Part shown: piece by piece, positions 1 to 8,598 of the stretch
How the letters are laid out: every line of letters begins with the position of its first letter
How positions within the stretch are numbered: the first letter of the stretch is position 1
NCBI GenBank assembly: GCA_013177815.1
Contig: JABLXM010000003.1
Location: forward strand, 26,214 to 90,213
From: Anaerolineae bacterium
GTDB taxonomy: Bacteria; Chloroflexota; Anaerolineae; Anaerolineales; Anaerolineaceae
Reading direction: 5' to 3'
Length of the DNA stretch: 64,000 nucleotides
Position numbers and translations under genes: made by a program
Notes under the pieces: generated by a model
What the model was told of the DNA's origin: nothing
Databases searched by the model: none
The model's input: the letters and a program-made list of their open reading frames with translations, nothing else

Positions 1-21
1 GGCGGCATCCGCCAGGTATAC

Positions 22-240
22 ATGGTCGAATTCGGTTCCCGCGGCGGCAACGTCTTTCCACTCACCCCCGATACGACCTCGGATGGTGACCCCACCTGGT
101 CACCGGATTCCCAATGGATTGCTTACACCTCCGAACGCGGCGGTAACCCGGATATCTTCGGCATGTCAAAGAACGGTAAATTACAATCCAACCTCACCAC
201 TGCGCCGGGGCGCGATCTGATGCCAGCCTGGCAGCCGTAG
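22..240 (+). CDS. C-terminal fragment of TolB/PD40-type beta-propeller protein (5' end outside window)
   Basis: PD40-like repeats: TSDGDPTWSPDSQWIAYTSERGGNPDIFGM. Confidence 0.7.
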   Translation: MVEFGSRGGNVFPLTPDTTSDGDPTWSPDSQWIAYTSERGGNPDIFGMSKNGKLQSNLTTAPGRDLMPAWQP

Positions 241-266
241 CTCTGATCGAACGTATTCGATTATGA

Positions 267-560
267 TCACTCCAGATTAGAAGAGGGTAACTGCACTTGA
301 TGATCTTGGGGTTGTTTGGGGTAGCGCCTGGGCGTTGGTCGACCGGAGGTTGGATTGAGCATCAGATGCAATTGATTGACCGCCACCTGGTCATACTCCC
401 GCCTCCCACACACATCACACACCCAGGATGGAAAATCCGGCACCGTGATCAGTTCATCCATCAACCAGGTGAAATAGGTCGTGTATTGCAACCGCATGAT
501 CCCTGCCTGGCAGTCACTGCAGGGAACGACTCTTTCGTTGTTTGATGGTTGACTATTCAC
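267..560 (-). CDS. YgiT-type zinc finger protein
   Basis: Two CxxC pairs (CSDCQAG...CDVCGRREYD) typical of YgiT/MqsA N-terminal zinc finger. Confidence 0.7.
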   Translation of the reverse strand: MNSQPSNNERVVPCSDCQAGIMRLQYTTYFTWLMDELITVPDFPSWVCDVCGRREYDQVAVNQLHLMLNPTSGRPTPRRYPKQPQDHQVQLPSSNLE

Positions 561-572
561 GATCGTGTGCTT

Positions 573-1205
573 TCAAGGACCCAAGCCTATTGTATCAGGT
601 ATTAAGGCTACCCCGTCAGGTTTATCACGGGTTATAGCGCGCAACTCGTTCAGGGGCCAATAGATGAAGATCGCCCTCCCGACCACATTCTCGAATGGAA
701 CGAAGCCCCAACTGTGCGAGTCATAGGATGAGTTGCGGTTATCGCCCAACACGAACAACATATCCTCCGGCACCACCCACTCGCCGGTATATGCCGGCGG
801 CGCAGAGATATACGATTCGACCAGATCCTGCCCGTTCACCGTCACCACACCGTTGGAGACCACAACCGTATCGCCGGGCAAGCCGATCAGCCGTTTGATG
901 TAATCCTCCGCCGGGTCCTGTGGGAAATGGAATACGATGATATCGCCGTGTGAATATTCTCCCAAGCGATAAGCCATGCGGTTCACCAGCAGCAACTCGC
1001 CCTCATAGAGCGTTGGCTGCATGCTGATATTCTTGACCTCCACCCGCGCCACGAACCCATCGATCAGGAAATACAGCACCACTGCCAGCAGGATAGTCTC
1101 CAGGGCTTCCCTGATAAATCCTTTGGTTCTGGGTATTGCCTGGTCTATCTGACCGGTATCGGCGCTCCCCTGTGCTTCCGCTACTTGCTGTGGTTTTTCG
1201 ATCAT
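573..1205 (-). CDS. lepB: Signal peptidase I
   Basis: N-terminal TM, catalytic Ser motif ISMQPTL, Lys motif YIKRLIGLPGDTV, GDNRNSSYDSHSWGFV. Confidence 0.95.
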   Translation of the reverse strand: MIEKPQQVAEAQGSADTGQIDQAIPRTKGFIREALETILLAVVLYFLIDGFVARVEVKNISMQPTLYEGELLLVNRMAYRLGEYSHGDIIVFHFPQDPAEDYIKRLIGLPGDTVVVSNGVVTVNGQDLVESYISAPPAYTGEWVVPEDMLFVLGDNRNSSYDSHSWGFVPFENVVGRAIFIYWPLNELRAITRDKPDGVALIPDTIGLGP

Positions 1206-1272
1206 GCGTCTGATGAGTCTCCAGTATCGAGGCGGATTATACGCCGCTTATGGACGACCGGCAAGGTAATGT

Positions 1273-2634
1273 TCAACGTCGCGGCTTTAGCACGATCCGG
1301 ATCGGCGTCCCCAAAAACGGGTACTCTTTTCGGATGGTGTTTTCCAGGAAGCGAATATAGGTGAAGTGCGCCAACTTGGGGTCATTACAGTACATCATGA
1401 AGGTCGGCGGATCACTGCGCACCTGGGTGCCGTAATATATCCGCAGCGCACGCCCGGTGCGCGAGGTTGGCGCATGCAGATCTTGAGCGCGCTGGATCAA
1501 GCGGTTCAATTGACCGGTCGTCAGGCGCGCCAGCCGTTCCTCCTGTACCCGCAGCGCCATCGGTAAGACCTGATCCACCCGCTGACCGGTCAGCGCGGAA
1601 ACGTAAAGGATCGGAACGTATGGCAGGAAATTGAGATCACGCCGGATGACCTCGGTGAACTGCTCCGCCGTGTAAGTATCCTTCTGGATCGCATCCCATT
1701 TGTTGACCACCACCACCGTGCTCTTCCATGCCTCCAGGATGAATCCGGCGATGTGCGCATCCTGAGCGCTCATGCCGGCAGTCGCGTCCACCACCATCAA
1801 TGCCACCTCGCAGCGTTCGATCGCCCGCATGGCGCGCAGAACGCTGTACTTCTCCACCCCGGGTTCGATCCGTCCTCGCCGGCGCATCCCGGCAGTATCA
1901 ATCAGGGTGATCGGCACCCCCTCGTATTCGATCGCGGTATCGATCGCGTCACGTGTTGTGCCGGCGATCGGGCTGACGATGACCCGTTCCTCACCCACCA
2001 GGCGGTTGAGCAGGCTGGATTTGCCAACGTTGGGTTTGCCGACAATCGCAATCTTGACCGAATCATCCTCTTCACTCTGTTCGACGATGGGGAATGCCGC
2101 CACCAGCGCATCCAGCAGATCACCTGTGCCGGTGCCGTGTTGGGCAGAGATGGGGTACGGTTCGCCAATCCCCAGTTCATAGAATTGCGTCACACCCAGG
2201 CGGGTTTTGGCGTTATCGGCTTTGTTCGCGACCAGCAGGATGGGCGGTTTGAGATCCCCATCCACCTTGCGCTGGTTCCGTCGTAACATGTCAGCCACTT
2301 CGTGGTCGGCGGGTGTGATACCGCTGCCGGCATCCACCAGGAACAGCACCACGTCTGCTTCACGCACTGCCAGTTGCGCTTGCGCTTTGATCTGTTGAAT
2401 ATAATCGGCTGAACCGATCGAAAGAGGGTCTTTACTGCTACTGGATGGGTCGATGCCACCCGTATCGATGATATCGAATTGCACACCGTTCCACTCGCAC
2501 TGCGACAGCAAACGATCTCGCGTCGTACCGGGGACATCATCTACGATTGCCAGTTGCTCCCCCGATAGGCGATTGAACAGCGTGCTTTTACCCACGTTCG
2601 GTCTTCCGACGAGGGCTACTACGGGTTTGATCAT
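1273..2634 (-). CDS. der: Ribosome biogenesis GTPase Der (EngA)
   Basis: Two GTPase domains (GRPNVGKST, GKPNVGKSS), KH-like C-terminus. Confidence 0.97.
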   Translation of the reverse strand: MIKPVVALVGRPNVGKSTLFNRLSGEQLAIVDDVPGTTRDRLLSQCEWNGVQFDIIDTGGIDPSSSSKDPLSIGSADYIQQIKAQAQLAVREADVVLFLVDAGSGITPADHEVADMLRRNQRKVDGDLKPPILLVANKADNAKTRLGVTQFYELGIGEPYPISAQHGTGTGDLLDALVAAFPIVEQSEEDDSVKIAIVGKPNVGKSSLLNRLVGEERVIVSPIAGTTRDAIDTAIEYEGVPITLIDTAGMRRRGRIEPGVEKYSVLRAMRAIERCEVALMVVDATAGMSAQDAHIAGFILEAWKSTVVVVNKWDAIQKDTYTAEQFTEVIRRDLNFLPYVPILYVSALTGQRVDQVLPMALRVQEERLARLTTGQLNRLIQRAQDLHAPTSRTGRALRIYYGTQVRSDPPTFMMYCNDPKLAHFTYIRFLENTIRKEYPFLGTPIRIVLKPRR

Positions 2635-2641
2635 AATGCTC

Positions 2642-3883
2642 CTATGGACTCCCAGTCGAACGCGCGATGACCACCTCGATCGAGGCTGGTATGATCGATT
2701 CGACCCGCAGGTCGGGGTCCCCCACCTCGACCGTTGGTTCGATCTGGTAACTGCCAGGTTCGAGATCGGTCAGGTCGACAACAACCTGCACATCGTTCTT
2801 CAACAGCGCTTCCAGGTTGGGCAACGGACCGGAGACGATGACATCCACCGTTTGGGGGGATAGCGTGGCGTTGAAACCACTCCCGGTGCCGATCGCGCTG
2901 ACCTTCAGGTTCGGCAGCGTCAGGCTGCCCTCGATGGCGGCGATCCCGACCTGTACCTGCACCAGTTGCTCACCCACCAACGTCACACCTTCCGGAAGAG
3001 CCAGCGGCAACCCGATGTCGATATCATCTTTGGCGCCGGTCAGGTCCAAAACGGAAGTTTCCACATAACCGGGCAGATCGTCCACCAGTTTTGGATCCGC
3101 CGAAAACACCGTAACCGCCGGCGGGAACACCGAAATATTGGTCACCCGATACCCGGTTGCAATTTGCCCACTCGTGACGACTTTGACCACCACGTTGCGA
3201 AAACCGCCGCGCTGGGTGACGGTTACCGAGGCATCCACCCGGTCCGGTGCAATGGTCAACCCGGAGACGATCGTATCGTTCGCATCCACCGCCAGGATCG
3301 GCAAGCTGACGTCGATATCCTCGGTAGCGCGGTTGAGGTCCAGCACCACCCGCAATTCCTGAACCCGGTTGATCACCGATTCGGGTCCGCTGATGACCGT
3401 CTCCTCCGGATCGATTTCGGGCGATTCTGCCTGGTAACCAACAGCCGGCGCGCCCCGCTCCACCAGGACGATCGGCAGGCTGTGCACACTCAAATTCTCC
3501 AGCACAATATCGACGCTGCGCGGCGTGTACGAAACCACCTCCGCCGGGCGGACGCCCACCTGGATCTGTACAGGCAAGGAATGCGCGCCCGCCTCCAGGG
3601 CAGAAAGATCGACCAGCGCGCGGATCGGCATCTGCTCGTTGATCAGGCGATCCCAGATCGATTGAGGCGCTCGTAGCGTCAGGTTTACATTTTGCACATC
3701 GGAGGCGGTCAGGATCAGATCGGGGTCTTGTCCAATGAACTCGATTTGGATGGCGCGCGGGTATAGCCGTTCCTCGATCGGGTCAGTCTCGGTCACCGCC
3801 GAGATCCAAACAGCAAACGCCAGCACGATCGCCATGATCAGCGTGCCCAGGTTATTGATGAGCCAACGAAATGCTTTGATCAT
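2642..3883 (-). CDS. YbbR-like domain protein (CdaR-like)
   Basis: N-terminal TM plus repeated YbbR-like domains; directly downstream of cdaA with 4-bp overlap. Confidence 0.85.
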   Translation of the reverse strand: MIKAFRWLINNLGTLIMAIVLAFAVWISAVTETDPIEERLYPRAIQIEFIGQDPDLILTASDVQNVNLTLRAPQSIWDRLINEQMPIRALVDLSALEAGAHSLPVQIQVGVRPAEVVSYTPRSVDIVLENLSVHSLPIVLVERGAPAVGYQAESPEIDPEETVISGPESVINRVQELRVVLDLNRATEDIDVSLPILAVDANDTIVSGLTIAPDRVDASVTVTQRGGFRNVVVKVVTSGQIATGYRVTNISVFPPAVTVFSADPKLVDDLPGYVETSVLDLTGAKDDIDIGLPLALPEGVTLVGEQLVQVQVGIAAIEGSLTLPNLKVSAIGTGSGFNATLSPQTVDVIVSGPLPNLEALLKNDVQVVVDLTDLEPGSYQIEPTVEVGDPDLRVESIIPASIEVVIARSTGSP

Positions 3884-4770
3884 TCCTTGTCACCATCTTC
3901 TCGCGGTCGGCGCACCAGGTTCAGCAGGCGGCGCAAGATGTTATCCTGTTCGCTCTCGGCTGTGGGTGCTTTGTAGAAAGCATTCAGGATATTCTCCAAT
4001 CGTTCCGGATCCAGTCGGCGGATCATGCGTCCGTTGTGCGCAATCGAGATCGAGCCGGTCTCTTCGGAGACAACCATCGCAATGGCATCGCTGGCTTCAG
4101 CGATGCCCAACGCAGCGCGGTGTCGCAAGCCCATCTGGCGGTCGGGCGTAACCGTGAGGATGCCGCTCGACGAAAGTGGCATGACGCAAGCCGCCGCCAC
4201 AATATCCCGTCCAGAGATGATCACGGCACCATCATGCAGTGGCGTATTCGGGTAAAAAATCTGCATCAATAACTCGGGCGTCACGGTCGCATCCAGACGG
4301 ACGCCGGTGCGAACATACTCCCGCAAGCTGTCGTTGCGTTGCAGCACGATCAGCGCACCATGCTGCCGGGCAGAGAGTCTCGCCGCAGCGCTCACGACCC
4401 CCCGAATCGTCTCCTCCATCACTTCCGGCGAAGTCGTCAAACGGCGAAAAATCTCCTGCCCGCTGCCCGCCCGACCCAATCGCTCCAAGGCGCGGCGGAT
4501 CTCCGGCGCGAAGATGACCGGTATCGTGACAACCAACGCCGGCAGCGTGTTGCGGATCAAGAACGAGAACGCCGGCAAGTTGACCAGGCTGACCAACAAA
4601 CTCAACGCGATTGCCACCAGGATCACCCCCCGCAGCAATACCATCGCCTGGGTATCTTTTACCAACATCATGATGGCGAAGAAAATGGCAGTCACCAACA
4701 ACAGGTCCAGAACGCTCAACCAGTTGAGACGTTGAAAAACAAAAAGGAACTGTCCAAGAGCTTCTTGCAT
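3880..4770 (-). CDS. cdaA: Diadenylate cyclase CdaA
   Basis: TM segments, DGAVI and RHRAALG motifs of DisA_N domain. Confidence 0.93.
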   Translation of the reverse strand: MQEALGQFLFVFQRLNWLSVLDLLLVTAIFFAIMMLVKDTQAMVLLRGVILVAIALSLLVSLVNLPAFSFLIRNTLPALVVTIPVIFAPEIRRALERLGRAGSGQEIFRRLTTSPEVMEETIRGVVSAAARLSARQHGALIVLQRNDSLREYVRTGVRLDATVTPELLMQIFYPNTPLHDGAVIISGRDIVAAACVMPLSSSGILTVTPDRQMGLRHRAALGIAEASDAIAMVVSEETGSISIAHNGRMIRRLDPERLENILNAFYKAPTAESEQDNILRRLLNLVRRPREDGDKE

Positions 4771-4790
4771 AAGTGATCACCCGTCTGCGT

Positions 4791-5930
4791 TTAGATCGGT
4801 CGCAAGATCCTATCCTGCCGTAATTGCTTGAAGAATAATTGCGTATTCGGTATCCTGGACTCGCTCGCCGCTTCCTGCCATGCCAAAACACCCAGGCTGC
4901 CGGAATCGCGTTGCGAATAGCCCAGCTCACGCCAAATTGCCAATTCACCAGCCAGTTCTCGTTTCACGTAGATCAAGGAAACCTCGCACAACAATTCATT
5001 GGATGCCCGCTCCATTGCGGTAACCAGTTGCGTCAGGGATGGTTTCAGCGGCAGTTTTGGGTCGATCAGCAAGTCCGTCGTCCGCGCGATCAGGTTTTCC
5101 ACCTGCCAGCCAATCAAACCACTCACCACCCCATCCAGCATCAACACCAGGAAAGCCTTCTCGCCAAATTCCGCCAGGATATCCTCCGGGGTCACCTCCG
5201 CCGCGGGGTATCCAAGCCGGTTGATCAATGCCGCAATCGCGGCAGCGTGGCGCGCCGTCGCCCGTTCCGCTTTGAGCGCGGAGCCGATGGGCGCAGGTCT
5301 GGTCGCCTGGGTTGAGCGGACAGCATCCTTGACGGGCATCTTTTGCCACGCTTCGGTCACCTGTTTCCAGGTCTCGATAAGGCTGCCCGAATTATCGATA
5401 ACGACTTGGGCGGCAGCCATTTTCCGCTCCTGGGGTGGTTGCGCGTCGATGCGTTGCCGCGCATCAGCCGCATCCATTTTGCGTTTCTCGGCCAACCGCG
5501 CAAATTGTACTTCCGGCTTGGTATAAGTCACCCAGATGCCATCGCACCACGATTTCAAATTGCTCTCCAGTAGTTTGATCGCCTCAACGACGATCACCTG
5601 CCGGCTGGAGCGTTGCACCAACAAATCGACCGCCTGCAACACATAGGGGTGGACAATCTGCTCCAATTGCTGGAGCGCTGCGGCATCCGAGAAAACCAGT
5701 CTGCCCAATCGCTTTCGATCGATCTGCCCGCGTTCATCGAGGATATAATTGCCAAATGTTTGTACCACCGGCTGGTAACCCGGCGCCCCTTGTTCCAACA
5801 CCCGGCGCGCCAGGGCATCGGCATCGATCCCGTACGCCCCAAGATGCTCCAACATCTTGCGCACCACGCTCTTGCCCGTCCCGATATTGCCGGTCAATCC
5901 AATGACATACTTGCCCGTCCACTTGCCCAC
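4791..5930 (-). CDS. coaE: Dephospho-CoA kinase fused to C-terminal GNAT-like acetyltransferase domain
   Basis: P-loop GLTGNIGTGKS, YGIDADALARRVL; residues from about 215 look GNAT-like. Confidence 0.85.
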   Translation of the reverse strand: MGKWTGKYVIGLTGNIGTGKSVVRKMLEHLGAYGIDADALARRVLEQGAPGYQPVVQTFGNYILDERGQIDRKRLGRLVFSDAAALQQLEQIVHPYVLQAVDLLVQRSSRQVIVVEAIKLLESNLKSWCDGIWVTYTKPEVQFARLAEKRKMDAADARQRIDAQPPQERKMAAAQVVIDNSGSLIETWKQVTEAWQKMPVKDAVRSTQATRPAPIGSALKAERATARHAAAIAALINRLGYPAAEVTPEDILAEFGEKAFLVLMLDGVVSGLIGWQVENLIARTTDLLIDPKLPLKPSLTQLVTAMERASNELLCEVSLIYVKRELAGELAIWRELGYSQRDSGSLGVLAWQEAASESRIPNTQLFFKQLRQDRILRPI

Positions 5931-6010
5931 AAGCCACCTTGATAGAATTATTAATGAACAAGTTGATTTTAGCCTTGCGAGGATAGATTGTCAAACCATT
6001 CGCTGTTAGC

Positions 6011-7289
6011 CAGGGCAATCGCAAAGTCAGGAATTTAATATTTCCAACAAGAAATTAGTGTCAACAGCGCAAAGCATCCTTTTAGTCTTCGCACCACATT
6101 TTTTGGATTTATTCAGCCTTAACAAATTGAGAGCCATTTTTCGAAGAAGAGCCAGGTTCTCAGGAGCATGACCGGTTCTGACTCGACTGCTATCTTCGTT
6201 GAATGAGACATCCAGGCTCCAATGAAGTTTATTCTCAACTTCCCAGTGCTGCCGAATAAATTTCATTATTTGGGTCGCACCAAATACAGCACTGGAGATA
6301 AAGTATCTGATTTGAACAGATGTTTCTCCATTTATTACTCTGGTCGCTTTGAGAATTATCAAACTGCTCAATTTTTGCCAATGGCCTTCAGGATCGATGT
6401 AATTAATATATTCGGGATCTGAAGTAATCCAACATTCTCTGGTTTCGATCCTGCCATGCCCTTTATTAACTTTTTTAGAATAATCATAGGGCGTATCTTT
6501 GAACTCGTTTTCGTAATCAACATTGAAGGCTGACGCAATTTGATCATATAAAGAGCCTTGATTCTGTTTCACGGTTAATAGGTAATCACCGCCTTGTTCT
6601 ATAATGGTTGAAACGATCTCTTTTTGCGTACCAATAGCATCAATACTGATAAGACAGCCATGGATATCCAGCATTTTTAGCAACTCTGGTATGGCTCTAA
6701 TCTCATTGCTTTTGTCATCAACTTTCACTTGACCTAGCACTAGACCATTTTGGCTGGCCCAGGCGCTCACTAAGTGGAGCGCTTCCCTCCCTTTGGATTG
6801 GTCATGTGACCGGCGTGCCGTCTTCCCATCAATCGCAATCAATTGACCCCTTGTGATTTCTGCTATTTCATGCACCCACCCCAGGAAACTTTCCTGAAAC
6901 TCTTGGGGATCAATCAGGGCAAATACTTTACCAAATGTGTCGTGTGATGGAATTCCATGTGGCAGCTCTAAAAATGTCTCAAACCATTCCCGCTTTGCAT
7001 TCCCAAAGTATTCAATCATGACCCAATCATCTCCACCACAGATTACTCCACAAATCGCTATTGCGATGATGTCGATTAGCTTGTGTCGAATTCCATTGGG
7101 TTTGCGTTTGTCTGATATCGTTGTGAAGTGGGTGATTAAGTCAGCCATGATACTCCTTTTTGACTTAATCTTAGCTATCGCTTCATTTTTGACGAGAATC
7201 TTACATCATGGGTTTGTTAGTACTTTTGACTCATTTTTGTATTGTGATAATCTAAATTTTTCACTTTTTCCGACTTTGCAATTGCCCTG
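6011..7289 (-). mobile_element. ISAs1-family insertion sequence
   Basis: Imperfect terminal inverted repeats CAGGGCAATCGCAAAGTCAGGAA (left) and CAGGGCAATTGCAAAGTCGGAA (reverse complement of right) bracket an ISAs1-type transposase ORF. Confidence 0.88.
6027..7148 (-). CDS. ISAs1-family DDE transposase, apparently intact
   Basis: LIAIDGKTARRS, LISIDAIGTQKEI, HWEVENKLHWSLDVSFNEDSSRVRTGHAPENLALLRKMALNLL. Confidence 0.93.
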   Translation of the reverse strand: MADLITHFTTISDKRKPNGIRHKLIDIIAIAICGVICGGDDWVMIEYFGNAKREWFETFLELPHGIPSHDTFGKVFALIDPQEFQESFLGWVHEIAEITRGQLIAIDGKTARRSHDQSKGREALHLVSAWASQNGLVLGQVKVDDKSNEIRAIPELLKMLDIHGCLISIDAIGTQKEIVSTIIEQGGDYLLTVKQNQGSLYDQIASAFNVDYENEFKDTPYDYSKKVNKGHGRIETRECWITSDPEYINYIDPEGHWQKLSSLIILKATRVINGETSVQIRYFISSAVFGATQIMKFIRQHWEVENKLHWSLDVSFNEDSSRVRTGHAPENLALLRKMALNLLRLNKSKKCGAKTKRMLCAVDTNFLLEILNS

Positions 7290-7452
7290 TCCCTGCAACG
7301 ACACGATTGTTGGGTAATGTTGTATCATATTACCGCCCTTTTTACTCCTCTCATTTTTCGGCATCCTCAGCGGCGGCGGACGATTTTCATCTGGCAAAAA
7401 AACACCATCCGTTGTATACTGATTTACACACCAATCTAGCGAGGGATGAACC

Positions 7453-8583
7453 ATGAAAGTGACGGTTTCACAACAGAACCTGGCGCATGCGGTCAACACG
7501 GTCTCGCGGGCGGTTTCGCCGCGCACCACCCTGCCCGTGCTGGGCAATGTGCTGGTGGCGACCGATGAAGGTCGGCTGCGTCTTTCTGCTACCAACCTGG
7601 AATTGGGCATTTCCTGCTGGATTGGCGCGCAGATCGAAGAGGATGGCGCCATCACCGTGCCGGCGCGCACCTTCGCCGACCTGGTCAGTACACTGCCGTC
7701 GGATTCGGTCAAGCTCACGGTGGACCAGCGCACCCAATCGCTGAACGTGGTATGCAGCGCTTCCAATACCGATATCCGCGGCATCGATGCCCAGGAATAT
7801 CCCCCCATGGCAGTGCTCAGCCCGGATAGCGGCATCGAACTCAATTACGCTGACTTCAAAGAGATGATCCAGCAGGTGGCTTTCTCCGCCTCGGTGGATG
7901 ACGCCCGCCCGGTGTTGCAGGGCGTCCTGCTGACCATCAACGACCAGGAGATCTCGCTGGCTGCCACCGACGGCTACCGCATCTCGGTGCGGCACGCCGG
8001 GATCCCCAGCCCGGTGGAGAAAGAGATCAGCGCCATCATCCCGGCGCGCGCGCTGAACGAACTGGCGCGCTTAGCCAGCGATGGGGAGAAGACCGTGCGC
8101 CTGGTGCTGCCCAGCGGTCGCGGGCAGGCGATCTTCAGCCTGCAGGATGCCGAGCTTTCCACCCTGCTGATCGACGGCACCTTCCCGGATTACAAGGTCA
8201 TTATCCCGCGCAACTTCAAGACCACTTCCATTATCTCGACCGGCAGTTTCCTGAAAGCCTGCAAACAAGCCGAGATCATCGCCCGCGAAGGCAACAACGT
8301 CATCCGCCTCAACATTCAACCCGGTCAGCAGGATGCCCCCGGTCAGGTGGAGATCACCGCACAGAACGAGGAGACCGGCTCCAGCGAGATCCAGGTGGAT
8401 GCCAACATCGAAGGTCCTGCGCTGGTGATCGCCTTCAACGTCAAGTTCCTGCGCGAGGTACTGGATGTCATCAAGACTCCTTCAATCGCACTGGAAACCA
8501 ACGCCAACAACACCCCCGGGTGCATCCGCCCGGTCGGCGATGAGGATTACCAGCACGTCATCATGCCGATGCACCTGGGCTAG
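7453..8583 (+). CDS. dnaN: DNA polymerase III subunit beta (sliding clamp)
   Basis: Full-length beta clamp, three-domain pattern, ends VMPMHLG. Confidence 0.95.
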   Translation: MKVTVSQQNLAHAVNTVSRAVSPRTTLPVLGNVLVATDEGRLRLSATNLELGISCWIGAQIEEDGAITVPARTFADLVSTLPSDSVKLTVDQRTQSLNVVCSASNTDIRGIDAQEYPPMAVLSPDSGIELNYADFKEMIQQVAFSASVDDARPVLQGVLLTINDQEISLAATDGYRISVRHAGIPSPVEKEISAIIPARALNELARLASDGEKTVRLVLPSGRGQAIFSLQDAELSTLLIDGTFPDYKVIIPRNFKTTSIISTGSFLKACKQAEIIAREGNNVIRLNIQPGQQDAPGQVEITAQNEETGSSEIQVDANIEGPALVIAFNVKFLREVLDVIKTPSIALETNANNTPGCIRPVGDEDYQHVIMPMHLG

Positions 8584-8598
8584 GCAGGGAGCAGCGGC

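Noticed and set aside
2966-3676. 236-aa plus-strand ORF
   Set aside because: Antisense to the YbbR-domain gene and biased in composition
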